A DNA stretch of 64,000 nucleotides from Vitis vinifera (Eukaryota > Streptophyta > Magnoliopsida > Vitales > Vitaceae), in assembly GCF_030704535.1 (NCBI RefSeq), contig NC_081817.1:697001-761000 (forward strand). Direction: 5' to 3'. A model generated the notes under the pieces. The model ran no database searches. It was not told where the DNA came from and saw only the letters and a list, made by a program, of their open reading frames with translations. This document shows positions 37,020 to 49,500 of the stretch, piece after piece. A program made the position numbers and the translations under genes. Position 1 is the stretch's first letter. Each line of letters starts with the position of its first letter.

Positions 37020-37600
37020 TCACCTTTATTAACTTTAACCTATATTTGTTCTCATTAATTTTAATTTATAATTATTTTCATTACTTGTAAGCAATAAATC
37101 TATTTGTGGAACATTCATATAAAAATAAATAAACTTATTTATAAAATATATATACTTAAAATATTATGATATGTGATATAACTATAAAATATTTATTATA
37201 AAAATTTAATTATTTTGACTTAAAGTTAAAAATAATTTTCAGTTATAATATTAAGTTATTTTATTTAATATTTTTTAATTTAAGAAATTTGTAGGTAAAA
37301 AAAAATAAAATAATTTTCAATTTATTTTTCTTACAAATTTTCTTAATTCTCAAGATCATAATGAAATAATAAAAATAAAAACTAGAAATTAAAATCATTT
37401 TTTAAATGTTAATATGAAATAAGAAAAATATTTTTATTACATAAATATTATTTAAAATGTTTTTTCATGAAAAATAATTTAATTTTGTTCCTTATACCTT
37501 GAAACATATCTAACATTAACCTGTGCTATTTTTACTTTTTTAGCATAAAAAATAAAAATAAAAATAAAAGAGGATTAAAGAAAATAAAGGAGGATGGAGA
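37020..37600. other. AT-rich spacer left of the PP2C promoter
   Basis: Only AT-rich sequence with short homopolymer runs was seen between the solo LTR and the PP2C promoter elements. No gene was recognised. Confidence 0.45.
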
Positions 37601-37614
37601 GAGCATCGCGTCAT

Positions 37615-37661
37615 TTGACACATCACTTGACACCGACTTGACCAAACTAATAATTTTGACC
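37615..37661 (+). promoter_or_regulatory. W-box cluster upstream of the PP2C gene
   Basis: Four TTGAC cores on the same strand lie within 47 bp: 37615-37619, 37627-37631, 37638-37642 and 37656-37660. The last two are full TTGACC W-boxes, the WRKY binding site. The cluster is about 230 bp upstream of the TATA box. It fits the wound and pathogen induction reported for AP2C phosphatases. Confidence 0.65.
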
Positions 37662-37839
37662 GACCAATGAGAACCGGCCACTGGACGGTGACGACCATAA
37701 AACAACCAAGAACTTGAGGAGACTCAGAAGCGACTCGGTCACCAGATCTCACCTCAGCCATAACGTTTCAACGTTGAATTATTAAGCATTCAATTAATCT
37801 AATCATTAGTACCCAGAACCGGCAAATAAACACCTTCAC

Positions 37840-37871
37840 AACGACGCCGTTTCATTCGAAACGGCGTCGTT
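37840..37871. promoter_or_regulatory. perfect 13-bp inverted repeat in the PP2C promoter
   Basis: AACGACGCCGTTT (37840-37852) and AAACGGCGTCGTT (37859-37871) are exact reverse complements around a 6-base CATTCG spacer. The repeat ends about 20 bp before the TATA box. It is GC-rich in an AT-rich setting and could be a dimer binding site; no factor is claimed. Confidence 0.7.
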
Positions 37872-37891
37872 ACATTCGTCTTCCAACGGTC

Positions 37892-37898
37892 TATAAAA
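37892..37898 (+). promoter_or_regulatory. TATA box of the PP2C gene
   Basis: TATAAAA lies 80 bp before the ATG at 37972. A start site about 30 bp downstream would give a short 5' leader of roughly 50 nt. Confidence 0.65.
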
Positions 37899-37971
37899 AC
37901 AACCTGTCTTCTTGGGGACGATTCAGAAAGAAAGAAAGAAAAGGATACCAGAGAAGGAACCGAGAGACAAA

Positions 37972-39924
37972 ATGCAGTGCGCTGTGGCTGTAGCGAGCTC
38001 TCCCGTGTTCTCACCGTCCAGGGTTTCTTCAGTCTTCTGCAAATCATCGGTTTCGTCTCCCGACCTTCGGAAGCTTAATCTCCTCCGCTCTCCGCCACCG
38101 TTGACACCCTCATCGTCACTGTCGTTGCCGGCGTCTCCGAGGCTACACAAGCAGGAAATTGTGCACAAGGAATTTCAGGAGGGGTTGTCGGTCGCGCCAA
38201 CTACGGCTTCGAAACGGAAGAGGCCGGCGAAGTTGAGTATTCCGATGATTCCGGCGTGTTGCTTCGCGCTTGATTCGCCGGCGAGAGTGGAGAGGTTGGA
38301 TGAGGTGGAGGTTGAGGGGGAGGGATACTCGGTGTATTGTAAGAGAGGGAGGAGGGCTGCCATGGAGGATCGCTACTCGGCTGATGTTGATCTCGGAGGA
38401 GATTCTAAACAGGTAATTTTCCATTTATTTACCTAGAAAAATGATGTTTTTCTCCCTTTTTTTAAATTTTTTATTTTTTATATTTGAATTTGCTTCGTCC
38501 TGAGAATCAAATTCTGTAAATGAATACGGATTTATTGGAATCTTAGTTGAAGTTGAATTTCGGATGAAACCGAGCTAATTGAAATTGATTTAGGATGAAA
38601 ACAATTTAACTAACCATGGAATAGGTGGAATTTCAATGGCATTAATTGGGGGATTCTGATGACAAATCATGGTTTCAAAGTTCAGGTTTTCCTATAGATA
38701 CCTGTAGATTTTGAAGTCAATGGTTCAACAAGAGTTTGGGTGGTTGAAATTACATGGGAAATTAGTAAGGTGTTAAAAACTTGAAATTCAAGGCATGATG
38801 CTATAAAACTAAGAAACCCTCGTTGTATCTTATGGTGTAGAAAGCATAAGTTCATTTTTGTTGGAGAAGTAGCAAAGCTGTAGGGCATTACCTGTTCCTG
38901 AAGAATTTAGAATGATTCAAAGTTCAAAACATCAAATAATGTTATATGTGCTTTTATTTATGGATCATGTTTTAGAATGGTTCATTTTTTTAGTCCTTGG
39001 AGCTTGTCTTGACCATGTTCTGTAATTACAGGCTTTCTTTGGTGTTTTTGATGGGCATGGAGGAGCAAAAGCTGCTGATTTTGCAGCAAAGAACATTACT
39101 AAGAATGTGATGGCTGAAGTGACAAAGAAAGGGGATGAAGGAATCGAGGTGGCAATAAAAAATGGTTACCTGGCCACTGATGCAGAGTTTTTGAAGGAAG
39201 ATGTTAGTGGTGGTTCTTGCTGTGTGACTGCATTGATTCGGGAAGGTGAACTTCATGTCTCAAATGCAGGTGATTGTCGTGCTGTTATGAGCAGAGGAGG
39301 AATTGCTGAAGCCCTCACATCTGATCACCGACCTTCAAGGGAAGATGAAATGGATAGGATTCAAACTCTGGTGAGCTGCTATTCTTTTTCCACTTGTGCT
39401 GGGATTTTAGTATAAATTGTTGCATTCAGACTGATGAATTTTTTTTCCATACCCCTTTTGTAGGGTGGATATGTGGACCGTTGCCATGGTGTTTGGAGAA
39501 TACAGGGTTCTCTTGCTGTGTCAAGAGGAATTGGAGACAGAAATCTTAAACAATGGGTAACAGCAGAACCAGAGACAAAAAGTTTAAAGATAAAACCCGA
39601 ATGCGAGTTCTTAATCCTAGCTTCTGATGGCCTATGGGACAAGGTAAATTACCCTAATCGAGTTCTTCTATTTGTCTTCTCCAAAAGTAGAGACTTATTC
39701 CATACTGAAATTTCAAGCCTTTGGCACTGAATGATGTAACCATTTTCCTCTTTTTCCAGGTTACAAATCAGGAAGCAGTAGATGTAGTCCGGCCTTTATG
39801 CATAGGAGTTGATAAGCCAGAGCCATTTTCTGCTTGTAAAAATCTTGCTCGCCTGGCAATAAGGGGAGGCTCCACGGATGATATAAGTGTGATGGTAATC
39901 CAGTTAAGTCACTTCCTTTCATGA
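37972..39924 (+). CDS. Clade-B protein phosphatase 2C (AP2C type)
   Basis: This is a Mg/Mn-dependent Ser/Thr phosphatase that, in the Arabidopsis AP2C group, dephosphorylates and switches off MAP kinases. Four exons (37972-38412, 39032-39370, 39464-39643, 39760-39924) with GT-AG introns, all phase 0, give 374 residues. The first 120 residues are Ser/Pro-rich and hold [10 protein letters not shown] at 81-90, fitting the kinase interaction motif of basic residues followed by L-x-I. The catalytic domain has RAAMED (128-133), the metal-binding DGHGG (154-158), [30 protein letters not shown] (314-319) and GSTDDIS with the final metal-binding Asp (near 360). All key acidic residues are present. I chose the ATG at 37972; an upstream TTG-initiated extension would start almost at the expected transcription start. 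The closest relative is probably PP2C5/AP2C3, supported by the Em and ALG11 neighbours. Confidence 0.95.
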
Positions 39925-40330
39925 TTCATCCTAAGAGGAAGGAAATTCAGAGGAGGACAAGTTGATTTTGTTTTGCCTTGGAAGCTAGGAAGGTAGGAAT
40001 TTTATTGATGTTCCTCGCCATCCTGGAGCTGTTACCAGTAACGGTAATGGTGGTGGTTTTGCAGCGATAATGACCATGTACTAACTGCCTTCGATTGTGA
40101 AATTGTCAGAGCCGCCATGGGTAGTTTATTGAAATAACTGTAAATCATCCCCATTCCAAGTGAATGGATTACTAGTGATTATTAACTTACCTAGAAACAC
40201 TTATTGAATCAAATTTTGAATTTTTTGCATGATAAATGCTTGTGTATCCACCAGCGTGAATGTTGTTTTATAGTCATTTGTATTCTTTGCTTTTGATGTG
40301 CACTTTCTGTTTCTACCCTTCAGGCCATTG
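39925..40330 (+). other. probable 3' untranslated region of the PP2C gene
   Basis: Mixed-composition sequence after the TGA, without a coding frame. The end is not marked clearly; a T-rich stretch near 40200-40280 is a plausible polyadenylation area. Confidence 0.35.
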
Positions 40331-42703
40331 AATAGATTCAAGAAACAGAATTTGTTTGGATATGGCCACTAGAAGAAGAATTGGCTTTCTCTTGATTGAT
40401 CGCTTTCTTGCTTTGACTTTAGGAGGAATCACTTGTTTACCACACATCGTTTATTTCGACGTATGCTTTTGTTTGGTAATCGGATAATTGGACTTGGTCA
40501 GTCTAGTTAGGCAGCTGGCCCATGGTCTACTTCGATGTTGGATACAGGGTGCCTAGAATGGAGAATCTAGATTTACTTGGTCAATCCATACAAAACCCAA
40601 AGTCCGAAAACCTATTCAAAATTTGTCTCCATGGTCAGTATTTTATAATTGGAGGGCATTTTTTTTTTCAATGACACTTTTTAAGTTAAAAGCATTTTTT
40701 AAAAATGTTACCAAACTGATCCTTAATTACCTTACCTATAAATCATTTGTATGTGATTCAATGTCATACTCATTCACACTCGTTTTCAATGTAACTATTC
40801 AAAGGGTCACAATGGGGCTTAACCATTCTATATTAGAGGTCCATACGAAGGCTTCACCTTCTTGGGCTTTCCATACCCATCCCGATATCATTTCTTCGAT
40901 TGCCATTTTCACGGGGAGCAAAATTATTATATGCCTAACAATTTATCCTTCAATAGCTTCTATGTTTTGAATTCATAACCTTAACTCTAATACTAATTAT
41001 TTTTAAATAGTAAAAAATTGACGTAATAGTCAAATATATTTTATCCAAATCATAGCAGCAGCATATTAGGAAAATGATAGTTGACGAGAAATAATGTTAA
41101 TCCTTAGGAGAATGACAATTGAATAAATGCCCATAAGATAGATGTGTAATAGTGAAGATGGTTATGCCTCAAGACGAGTGTGTTATGTGGGATGATCATG
41201 TCTCACTGTGAGACTTCAGGTAGAAAATATGACTTCATGTACTTCAAAATGAAACCAAATTTCCAATTTTTTTTAGGACGGGTTCAACTAGGGGAAAAGA
41301 AAAGGACTGTATTTGAGAACAGTTGTTGATTTGATCCAAAATAAAGACAAACCTGCGATCTAATACGACAAAAGATTACATGCTTGCCCACTCACCAAAA
41401 GCCTACAAGTAGGCAAGTGGGAAATTGCGCAGTCAGATTTATCGTCCAGCACTATCCCTGAAGTACCAAAATTTTCCCACGCAAGTTGATGAAAGATCTT
41501 CGAAGAAATTCTCGCAGGAAAGCAACCTGACAATTATTCTTGGAATCTTTTATTTGGAGCCTAGCAGTGGATTATAGGTTTTGTGAGAACATGGATATGA
41601 ACCGTTTTAGTGCATAACCTGGTTTGATTCTTAACTCTCAAGGATAATAAGAAAAGGAAAGGAAAAAAAAAATTAAAATAAATTATTATATAAACTATAA
41701 TTATATTGAAATGTTTAGTTATATTATTTCAAAATAAAAGCAATGTATAAATATATTATTTTATAAACATTTTGTTTCCATGATCCATTTATTCAATTCA
41801 ATAGTGTCAAGCAGTTGCATTGCCTTCGTTTTAATATTAAATTAAATCGTGGTAATATAATGTGTATAAATCATTAACGCAACATTTAATCAGATCAGAT
41901 GTTTGATATAAATTAATATTAAATATCTATTTAGAAAATTCATATTTCTTATTAACGTAAATGATATTATTATTAAATATTACAAAATTATATCATGTCA
42001 ATTTATTTAATAAAATAATTTCAATATATCTATTATTATTTATTTATTAATTTTGAAGTTTTTATTTGTCCAGTGATAATTTTTTATTAAAATTTTCTTG
42101 ATATTTTTTCCAAATTTTTCATTGAGATAATATATATATATATATATATATATAGATATAATTATGACATTTTTTTTCCTACTTATTTTTCTTTCCCTTA
42201 AACTTTTATCAATATGCAAAATGCAGAAAACAAAAATCAATACAAATAAAAAAGAGAAAAAAATTAAAATTAATAAATTATTTTTATACATTTCATTAAA
42301 CTCATTTATTTGTTTTCATATAAAAATTAAATAATTTGAAAATATACAAGTTTTTATTAATTGTTTTATTTCCTTCGTATTTTTTCATAATAAAATTAAT
42401 TTTCTTAATAGTTTATTAAAAGAAATGAAAACAAACATAAACCAAGTTTTTTTACAAACTCTGTATGGTCTCGTTTCAAGTTTAAAGGGACCAAAGAATA
42501 TGTAACAAACTTACAAGAGAGTGGCAGGTGGACCAAAAATGATGTACTAACGGACTTAAAAGATCTTGTGGGTCAAGCAACTACTTTTAAAGCCAAGTCA
42601 TTATTATTTTTTTAAAAAAAAAACTAATTTATTTATTTATTTTTATTTTATTTCTGTGGCTTCGTGATGAATTATTATTATTAAATATACTAACAAAATT
42701 ATA

Positions 42704-42761
<58 letters not shown>

Positions 42762-43140
42762 ATTTTAAAATAATAATTTTATTTACAATTTCATTTAAAG
42801 CAATGTTTTATAAATGAAAAAATTAAATATTTTTACTAAAATTCTCATTTTCCTTTTTTGAATACCTTAATAGATGTATACATATAAAAATTAATTATAA
42901 GGATCTATATTTTATATTTTAATTGATAATAAATTATAATATTTTAAATTTAGTTTATTCTTATGTCATGTTAAATTATTAATTTTTAAGTATTATTTTA
43001 ATTACATAAAATAGGAATAAGCATGTATAATGAACAATGATAAATAAAAAATAATAATTTAAATTTCGTGAAGTATAGTCTCCTTATTTTTGAATAAATA
43101 AAATTATAAAATAAAAAATATGCAAATATTTTTATTTATT
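40330..43140. other. spacer between the PP2C and clathrin genes
   Basis: The first 1.2 kb is of mixed composition and includes a 115-codon frame at 40623-40970 that resembles nothing I know. From about 41640 the sequence is very AT-rich, with (TA)n runs at about 42128-42152 and 42702-42748. No gene was recognised. Confidence 0.45.
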
Positions 43141-43314
43141 AAAAAGCAAGCTTATAATAAATACAACCATGTACACACCATGCACCTAGTGTTTCGCCCA
43201 TCCACGAGCAACAGAGGTTACAAGGGTCCGAAGTCGGCGCCCGGGTCCGGACCACGAACCCGGTGTCTATAAAAGCCAAACCACCACCAGATGCGCCCAA
43301 GCCACTGAGCCACT
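43141..43314 (-). mobile_element. tRNA-derived SINE-like element in the clathrin promoter region
   Basis: On the minus strand it begins GTGGCTCAGTGGCTTGGGCG, with an A-box-like TGGCTCAGTGG (complement of 43301-43311) and a B-box-like GGTTCGTGGTCC (complement of 43249-43260) about 40 bp apart. It is GC-rich inside AT-rich sequence and ends about 275 bp before the clathrin ATG. The tail is unclear, and so is the target duplication. Confidence 0.6.
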
Positions 43315-43589
43315 TTTTCTTTTTCTTTTCATTACTTCCATTTTTCTTTAGATGAGATCTGTGCCTATTCTCGTTTTGATTCCTTTCATTCTCTCTATTC
43401 ATTTCTCCTAGAATTACCCAACTCCTTCGCTCCATCTCTCTCTCGTGGAGGGTTCAAGGTTTTCTTCGCTGCTTCAGATCTTGCAGCGGCTCGAATCCTC
43501 ACCGACATTGGAGCGCTCTCACCTCTCAATTCTCGATTCAATCGCATCTCCGCATCGGATTTCGGTTCTGAATCGTCGATCTAGCCGCC

Positions 43590-46500
43590 ATGGCTGCCGC
43601 AAACGCCCCTATCACCATGAAGGAGGTTCTGACGGTGAGTCTCTTCGCTCTCTCTTGTGCACTCTCAGCTCAATTCACGGTTGCGGATCACGTTCTCAAC
43701 TGAATCGACCTCTTTTTTTTTTGAGATTTCTGAAGTTTTTGTTCTTTAGTTCGTGACGGAGTTTGTATGGATCTGATCTGTTGAGTATTTGTTTGGATCT
43801 ATGCGCTGATGGTTTTACGTGCTAAAAATCTTGCATTTGTGTTGTGGTTTGGAGAAATGGAATTGAATGTTGGGATTGTTTGATTTGATGTACTTGCAGT
43901 TGCCGAGTTTGGGAATTAGTCCTCAGTTTATAACGTTTACACATGTCACGATGGAATCTGATAAGTATCTATGCGTTCGGGAGACGGCTCCACAGAACAG
44001 TGTTGTAATCATTGATATGAATATGCCAATGCAGCCTTTGAGAAGGCCGATCACTGCGGACTCGGCGCTAATGAATCCCAATACCAGAATTCTTGCATTG
44101 AAAGGTGAGGGATATGGTGATCATTTGGCCATCATATTTATTTTTTGATTGGAAATACTTATTATTAACATCAGATTTGATTCCATTTGTGCTTATTAGA
44201 AAGAAGATATCCAACTACTGTTTATTGTCCACTTTGTTTATACACGGCCCATAAAATGGGATCATTGATGTAATGGAACAATTTATTATCAAATCTAGTG
44301 TACTTATATGTTTAAAGTATTTGCTTCCCACTTTATCATAAGTTTAAATTGAGGTTTGTACTTCATAGTGTTATTTCTTATAACCAATAGTGGAGATCTG
44401 CAATCTTCAGTTTCAATATGGGATCTAGGCTGTGATGAGCTCTCTGCTCTAGGACTTTGAATTAGGCAACTCGGAAAATTTCTCCTTATAATGTTTATTA
44501 TATTTCCTCTTTACTAGGCAAGCATAGGAGATAATAAATTCAAATTCAATAGAATGTTTTTTTTTCCCATTTTGCTTTTCTTTTATTTCATTGTGAAGTG
44601 TATCCCAGAGGTTCAAGTGGCCATAGCACCTCAAGAGCCCAGTGGAAATGTGCAGTCAAAGATTGTGCTTTTTCATGGTTAATTTATATCCTAACACGTT
44701 TTGAAAGGAACTAGGAATCCCATGCACATTGAAGTTCTCTTTTATAATCCTCATCTATTTGTTAAAGAGGGACCTGATCTTGAATCTCAAGTGTACTGAC
44801 AATATAATCAACTAATAAGTGTACCCCATCATTCAAAATTCTAGAGTTGTTATGCTTTCTCCAAGCTACCATGTCAACCAATGTTCTAGGTAACTTCATT
44901 ATAATATAATAAACAAATAAAATAATTGGAATAACAACTTACATTGCTGATTATTTATGTTAGAGAGGTGATGCAATCTTATTCCAAAGAGTGAAGGTCT
45001 AAGGTGATTTTGATTGTTTTTATGTTGCTCTTTTGGATAAATTTTCTTCACAAAGTTGTATTTGTATGATTTCATAAATTTTGTCAGTGCATGTTCCACT
45101 CAGTAAGTAGTGGTGGCTTTTCCCAATGCTATTGTTAATTCAATCATTCTTTGAGTTTGTTGTTATCCCTTGATTTATGTGCTAGTGATGGTTGTTGTGA
45201 TGAAGGTTTTCTAAGTGATTTCTTGTTTTCTTTTGTTTCTTTGTTGTTCATGATTTCAAATTTGCTTATCCTACTGATTGTCTCATACAGTTTGACATCT
45301 TTCCCTAAAAACAGAGTTCATATTTAGCATTCATGGGGGAAAAATCATGGTTTTATACAGTACTCAGGGTGTGCCCTTCCCTTTGGATTAGTGGTTTTTA
45401 ATGAAATCTTCATATGCCTTTTTGGAAAAAGGCATGGCTCTATATTGTCATTTAGTAGTTTCATTGGTGGTCTATGTGTCAATTTCAAAGTTATTTGTTT
45501 TTCATATACTTTCTGGCTCATGAGTTTAAACATTCTTTTGAAGCTCAACTTCCGGGAACCACCCAGGATCACTTGCAAATATTTAATATTGAGATGAAAG
45601 CCAAAATGAAATCATATCAAATGCCTGAGCAGGTGAGAACTTTGTTCTTTAGCATTTCTGTTACATTTCTTGAGCTATTTTGACATCCTACATTGTTAAC
45701 ATTGCTATTACAGTTAGCTTAACTATGCCTTGTTGTTTAAAATAGATTGTTTTCTGGAAGTGGATTACCCCAAAGATGCTGGGCCTGGTCACGCAGACCT
45801 CAGTATATCATTGGTCAATCGAAGGTAAGATGCCTTTCTTTGGCCTGAACAAGGGTGGCATTTCCCATTCTTTGGGAGTTGAACATTTTTATTTCATGGG
45901 TTGATTCATGTTTATGGTATATTTTCACTTGGTGTCTTTTGGATTTGTTGTTTCCAATGGTTTTGTTGTCTCTCTCATTTAGGTGATTCTGAACCTGTAA
46001 AAATGTTTGAGAGGACTGCTAATCTGGTAAACAATCAGATAATTAACTATCGATGTGATCCATCTGAAAAGTGGTTGGTTTTGATTGGAATTGCTCCGGG
46101 TTCACCTGAGGTATGCAATTATTTTAGTTCTGTCTTGTGCCAAGTGCTTCAAATTATTTTTTTGGACAAGCAAATGGAATAATGTGTACAAAAACTCACT
46201 AGCTGATTCATGTTATGCTCTCATATGCTTTAGTATAAGGTTTGATGCTTCTTATTTGGATCAATTCAATAAAGTTGTGAGTCCAATGATTACCCATAAG
46301 TGAGATAAATGCTGGGCTACCAGGGTTTGTATGTTCAGTGGCTCCTTGTTGAGTTTATGTTGTTGGTTGTTTCTTGAAAATGTTTATTCTGGTGGTTGCA
46401 GTCTGATCCGCTGCTCTGGCTCGGCCCTCAAGTAATGCCCATGTATGATTAAATTATTTCTTTCCATGATTGATATGATATATGGAGCCTTTAGATGTGT

Positions 46501-49500
46501 CTGCATAATTGGTATGACTGGTTGGCTGAGCCATGAGATCAGGAGTGTCTAAACCCTGTTGGGAAATCTGCAGAACTGGGTTCAAATTATTATATCTGAA
46601 TGATGCATGCCAATTAAAACCCCTTTGGGGTTATGTTGGATTTGATACAAGTGCTTTGGTGATTAAAATCATTTGGCTGCAGGAGAGCTGATGAATTCAA
46701 CTAGATGAGCTGGAATATTTTCTCAGCCCTGTTTTAACACTGGACCATCTCTGAACATTTGTCTTGTTGCACAATTGAATAGAAGCAAATTAGATTTGAT
46801 CAATCTGTTAAAATGTATTCAGAAAGTGTCACCTTAACACTATGCCACCCTGTGCTTCCATTAGACAAGGAAATGGACCTTGTTCCACTTTGTTGCAGAA
46901 AATGCACTTTTTTCCATGGCAAAATGAAACTGTGAAAGAAATTTCCCAGTTTCCATGACTTCCCATGTTCAAGTTTCTAGATCATTGTGTGCTGTGCCGG
47001 ATCAATCATGAAAATGCTGATTAATGTGATTAGTGAACAATGATAAAAGAATATGATTTAACGAAGTTCAGTCGCTATAGTGCACTATAGATTGTATTGC
47101 ATAGGTACCAAATCTGTTGTAAAGATCTGAATCTAGATACACAAATTCCTTGTGGTTATCTTGGTTCAACACAGTAACATTGATGATGAGATGGTAGTGA
47201 GGGGGAAAGGTAGTTAGAAGCAATTCAAGTTATTTGAATCATCTGAAGGAGAGTATGTTTTTGGTTTCTACAGTTTGAAGTCAATATAAAGGTTGGCAAC
47301 TTTGGTAGCTGGCAACTTGATTTTTTCTTTTTTTGATAATGAAATTTATAAGAATTTATAGTACTTGGACAATTACAACAGCTGTTTTTCAGTTCTTGAG
47401 CATGTTACGGTGGATTCTATGCCCTCAATGCACTTTGATGAGTTTCTTGATGGACTGTTGGCCCACACGACTCCTAAAGACAAGGAGGTGGGTGGCCATG
47501 TTTCCAAGAGTCCTGCCCATCTACAAATTAGGCTCTTCAAGTTTAAGCGGCCTTGTGTAAGTGGTGTTGGTGTTTTGCTAGTGAAAGAGATTTGTTGTGG
47601 AAGAAAATCATATGGGGAAGGTTTGGGGAGGAGGAAGGAGGATGGAAGTCAGGAGTGGTGAGAGATTCCTATGGGGTTGGGGTATGGAAAGAGATTGGGA
47701 AGCAATGGGAGCCTTTTAATTCAATGATTTCCTTTGCAGTAGGTAATGAGAGGAGGGTGAAGTTTTGAAAAGACAGGTAGTGTAGTGAGGAGCCCTTATG
47801 TGAGACTTTTCTGTTCTTGTTTGCCGTATTTGACTCTAAAGAGGCATTAGTAGCTCATTTGTGGGAACATTAAGTAGGAAATTGGAACTTCCAATTTTGT
47901 TAGGAACTTGAATGATTGAGAGTTGGGTATCATGGAGTGTTTTCTTTCTAAACTCCAGGGACATTCAGTGAATAGGGAGTAAGAGGATAAAGTAGTTTGG
48001 AAATGCGATAGTAAAGGGGGGTTTTCTTTGTAAGGGGGCTTTATTATTTGTTGTAGATTGATGGTACTATCCTTTCCCCCCTAAAGATAGTTTGAAACCC
48101 TTGGATTCCTTCAAAGGTGAGTTTTTTCACTTGGGAGGCTTGTCGGGGGATGGTTTTGATGGTGGATTAGTTTCAAAGAAGAGGGTGGATTTTGGCTAAT
48201 AGATGTACATTATGCAAAGAGGAGCAGAGTCCATTGATCAATTTCTTTTTCATTGTGACAAGGTGAGGTTATTATGGTTGCTGATGTTCTCCATTTTTGG
48301 CGTTCGGTGGGTTATTTCTAAGTCAGTTAGGGAGACCCTCTTAGGATGACATGATTCTTTTATAGAGAGAAGGTGTATTAAGGCTTGGAGAGTTGCTCAT
48401 TCTTGCATTTTCTAGATGTTCTAGAAGGAAAGAAATATGAGATGCTTTGATAGTGAAGAATTGTTTGATTAAAGGCTAAAAAATATATTTCTAAACAATT
48501 TCTCTGCGTGGGTTAAGGTGTATATAGGTGGTGGTTATACACATTTAATTGATTTTATAGATTGGTTGGGTCTTGGTTGAGGGAGTATTTTTTGCACCCT
48601 CTTTTTTGTGTTTTGCTTGATACTCTTTGTATAAAACTTGTATACTCTTGTGCATTTTTTGCCTTTTTTATTAATACAATCTCTTACTTATTAAAAAAAT
48701 AAAATAAAAAATTCAAAGCGGGCTTGTGCTTAATAGGCCAACCTAGTTCATCAGGTTTTGCCAAAGGGTTTTTATTGCGTTGTCCCAAAGCATTTAAGTT
48801 GAACCCCAGGTCAAAAAGGAGCTTTGGGGGGCTGGCAAACAGCGGACCAAGGGCTAACACTTCTCACAAGCTTAACAAGGTCAAGGAGTGTTTCCAACAC
48901 TCTTAGTCCAATAGAGAGAATGACAGCAACAACAAGGTTTTTGTCGATCCCTTATACAAGGGTAGTTTTAGGGTTCAAAGGAGAGTGTTTTGGGAGTTGA
49001 TGACACTCTTTTGGTAGAAGTACTAGGGTTCGAAGGTAGGAGAGTCTCTTTTCTTTAGGGAGGGTTGTCCCCTTCTTCCTTTGAGGTTTCATCGATTGGG
49101 ATGCTAGCTGATGGTGATAGGCCTTTGAATTAACTCTTAGTAAACGGTCGTGGCTGGGAGAAGAAGTCTCAGTTGAAAGAGGGGCTTCCTAGTGGGTCTT
49201 TGGGAGGAGAAAATTGATTGCTTAAAATGCTGTTCAAAGATGGTTCTTTGCTGGGGTTTCTCAAGAACATTGTGGAAGACCCTTTTTGTAAGGATGTTGT
49301 TGTCAGATCTGAGGAGTCGGAGTCTTCCAAATTGAAGTCAACTTGCTGTTTGACGAGAGAGGTGCATCCTTCAAATGGCCTCTTTAATACGTCGACTATT
49401 TTCAATAGCTATGTGGAGATGCCATTGGTGGGTTTTGGGAAGGAGATTATCTTCCTTTTGAGGAAGATGAATGCAAGGAGAGGGAATGGTGTCTTTTTTG

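Noticed and set aside
37912..37971. In-frame upstream extension of the PP2C protein
   Set aside because: It starts at TTG, not ATG, only about 15-20 bp after the TATA box, so it would fall at or before the transcription start.
40623..40970. 115-codon open frame in the spacer
   Set aside because: No similarity to a known family, no promoter signal and hydrophobic random-like composition.
42702..42748. (TA)n tract as an origin or matrix-attachment signal
   Set aside because: Simple AT microsatellites are common in such spacers and nothing further supports a function.
37014..43140. Internal region of an LTR element beginning at the solo LTR
   Set aside because: No primer-binding site, gag or pol frame and no second LTR were found to the right; the flanking CACAT closes the element.
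43139..43435. 98-codon minus-strand open frame upstream of clathrin
   Set aside because: It reads through the SINE-like element and has no recognisable domain.
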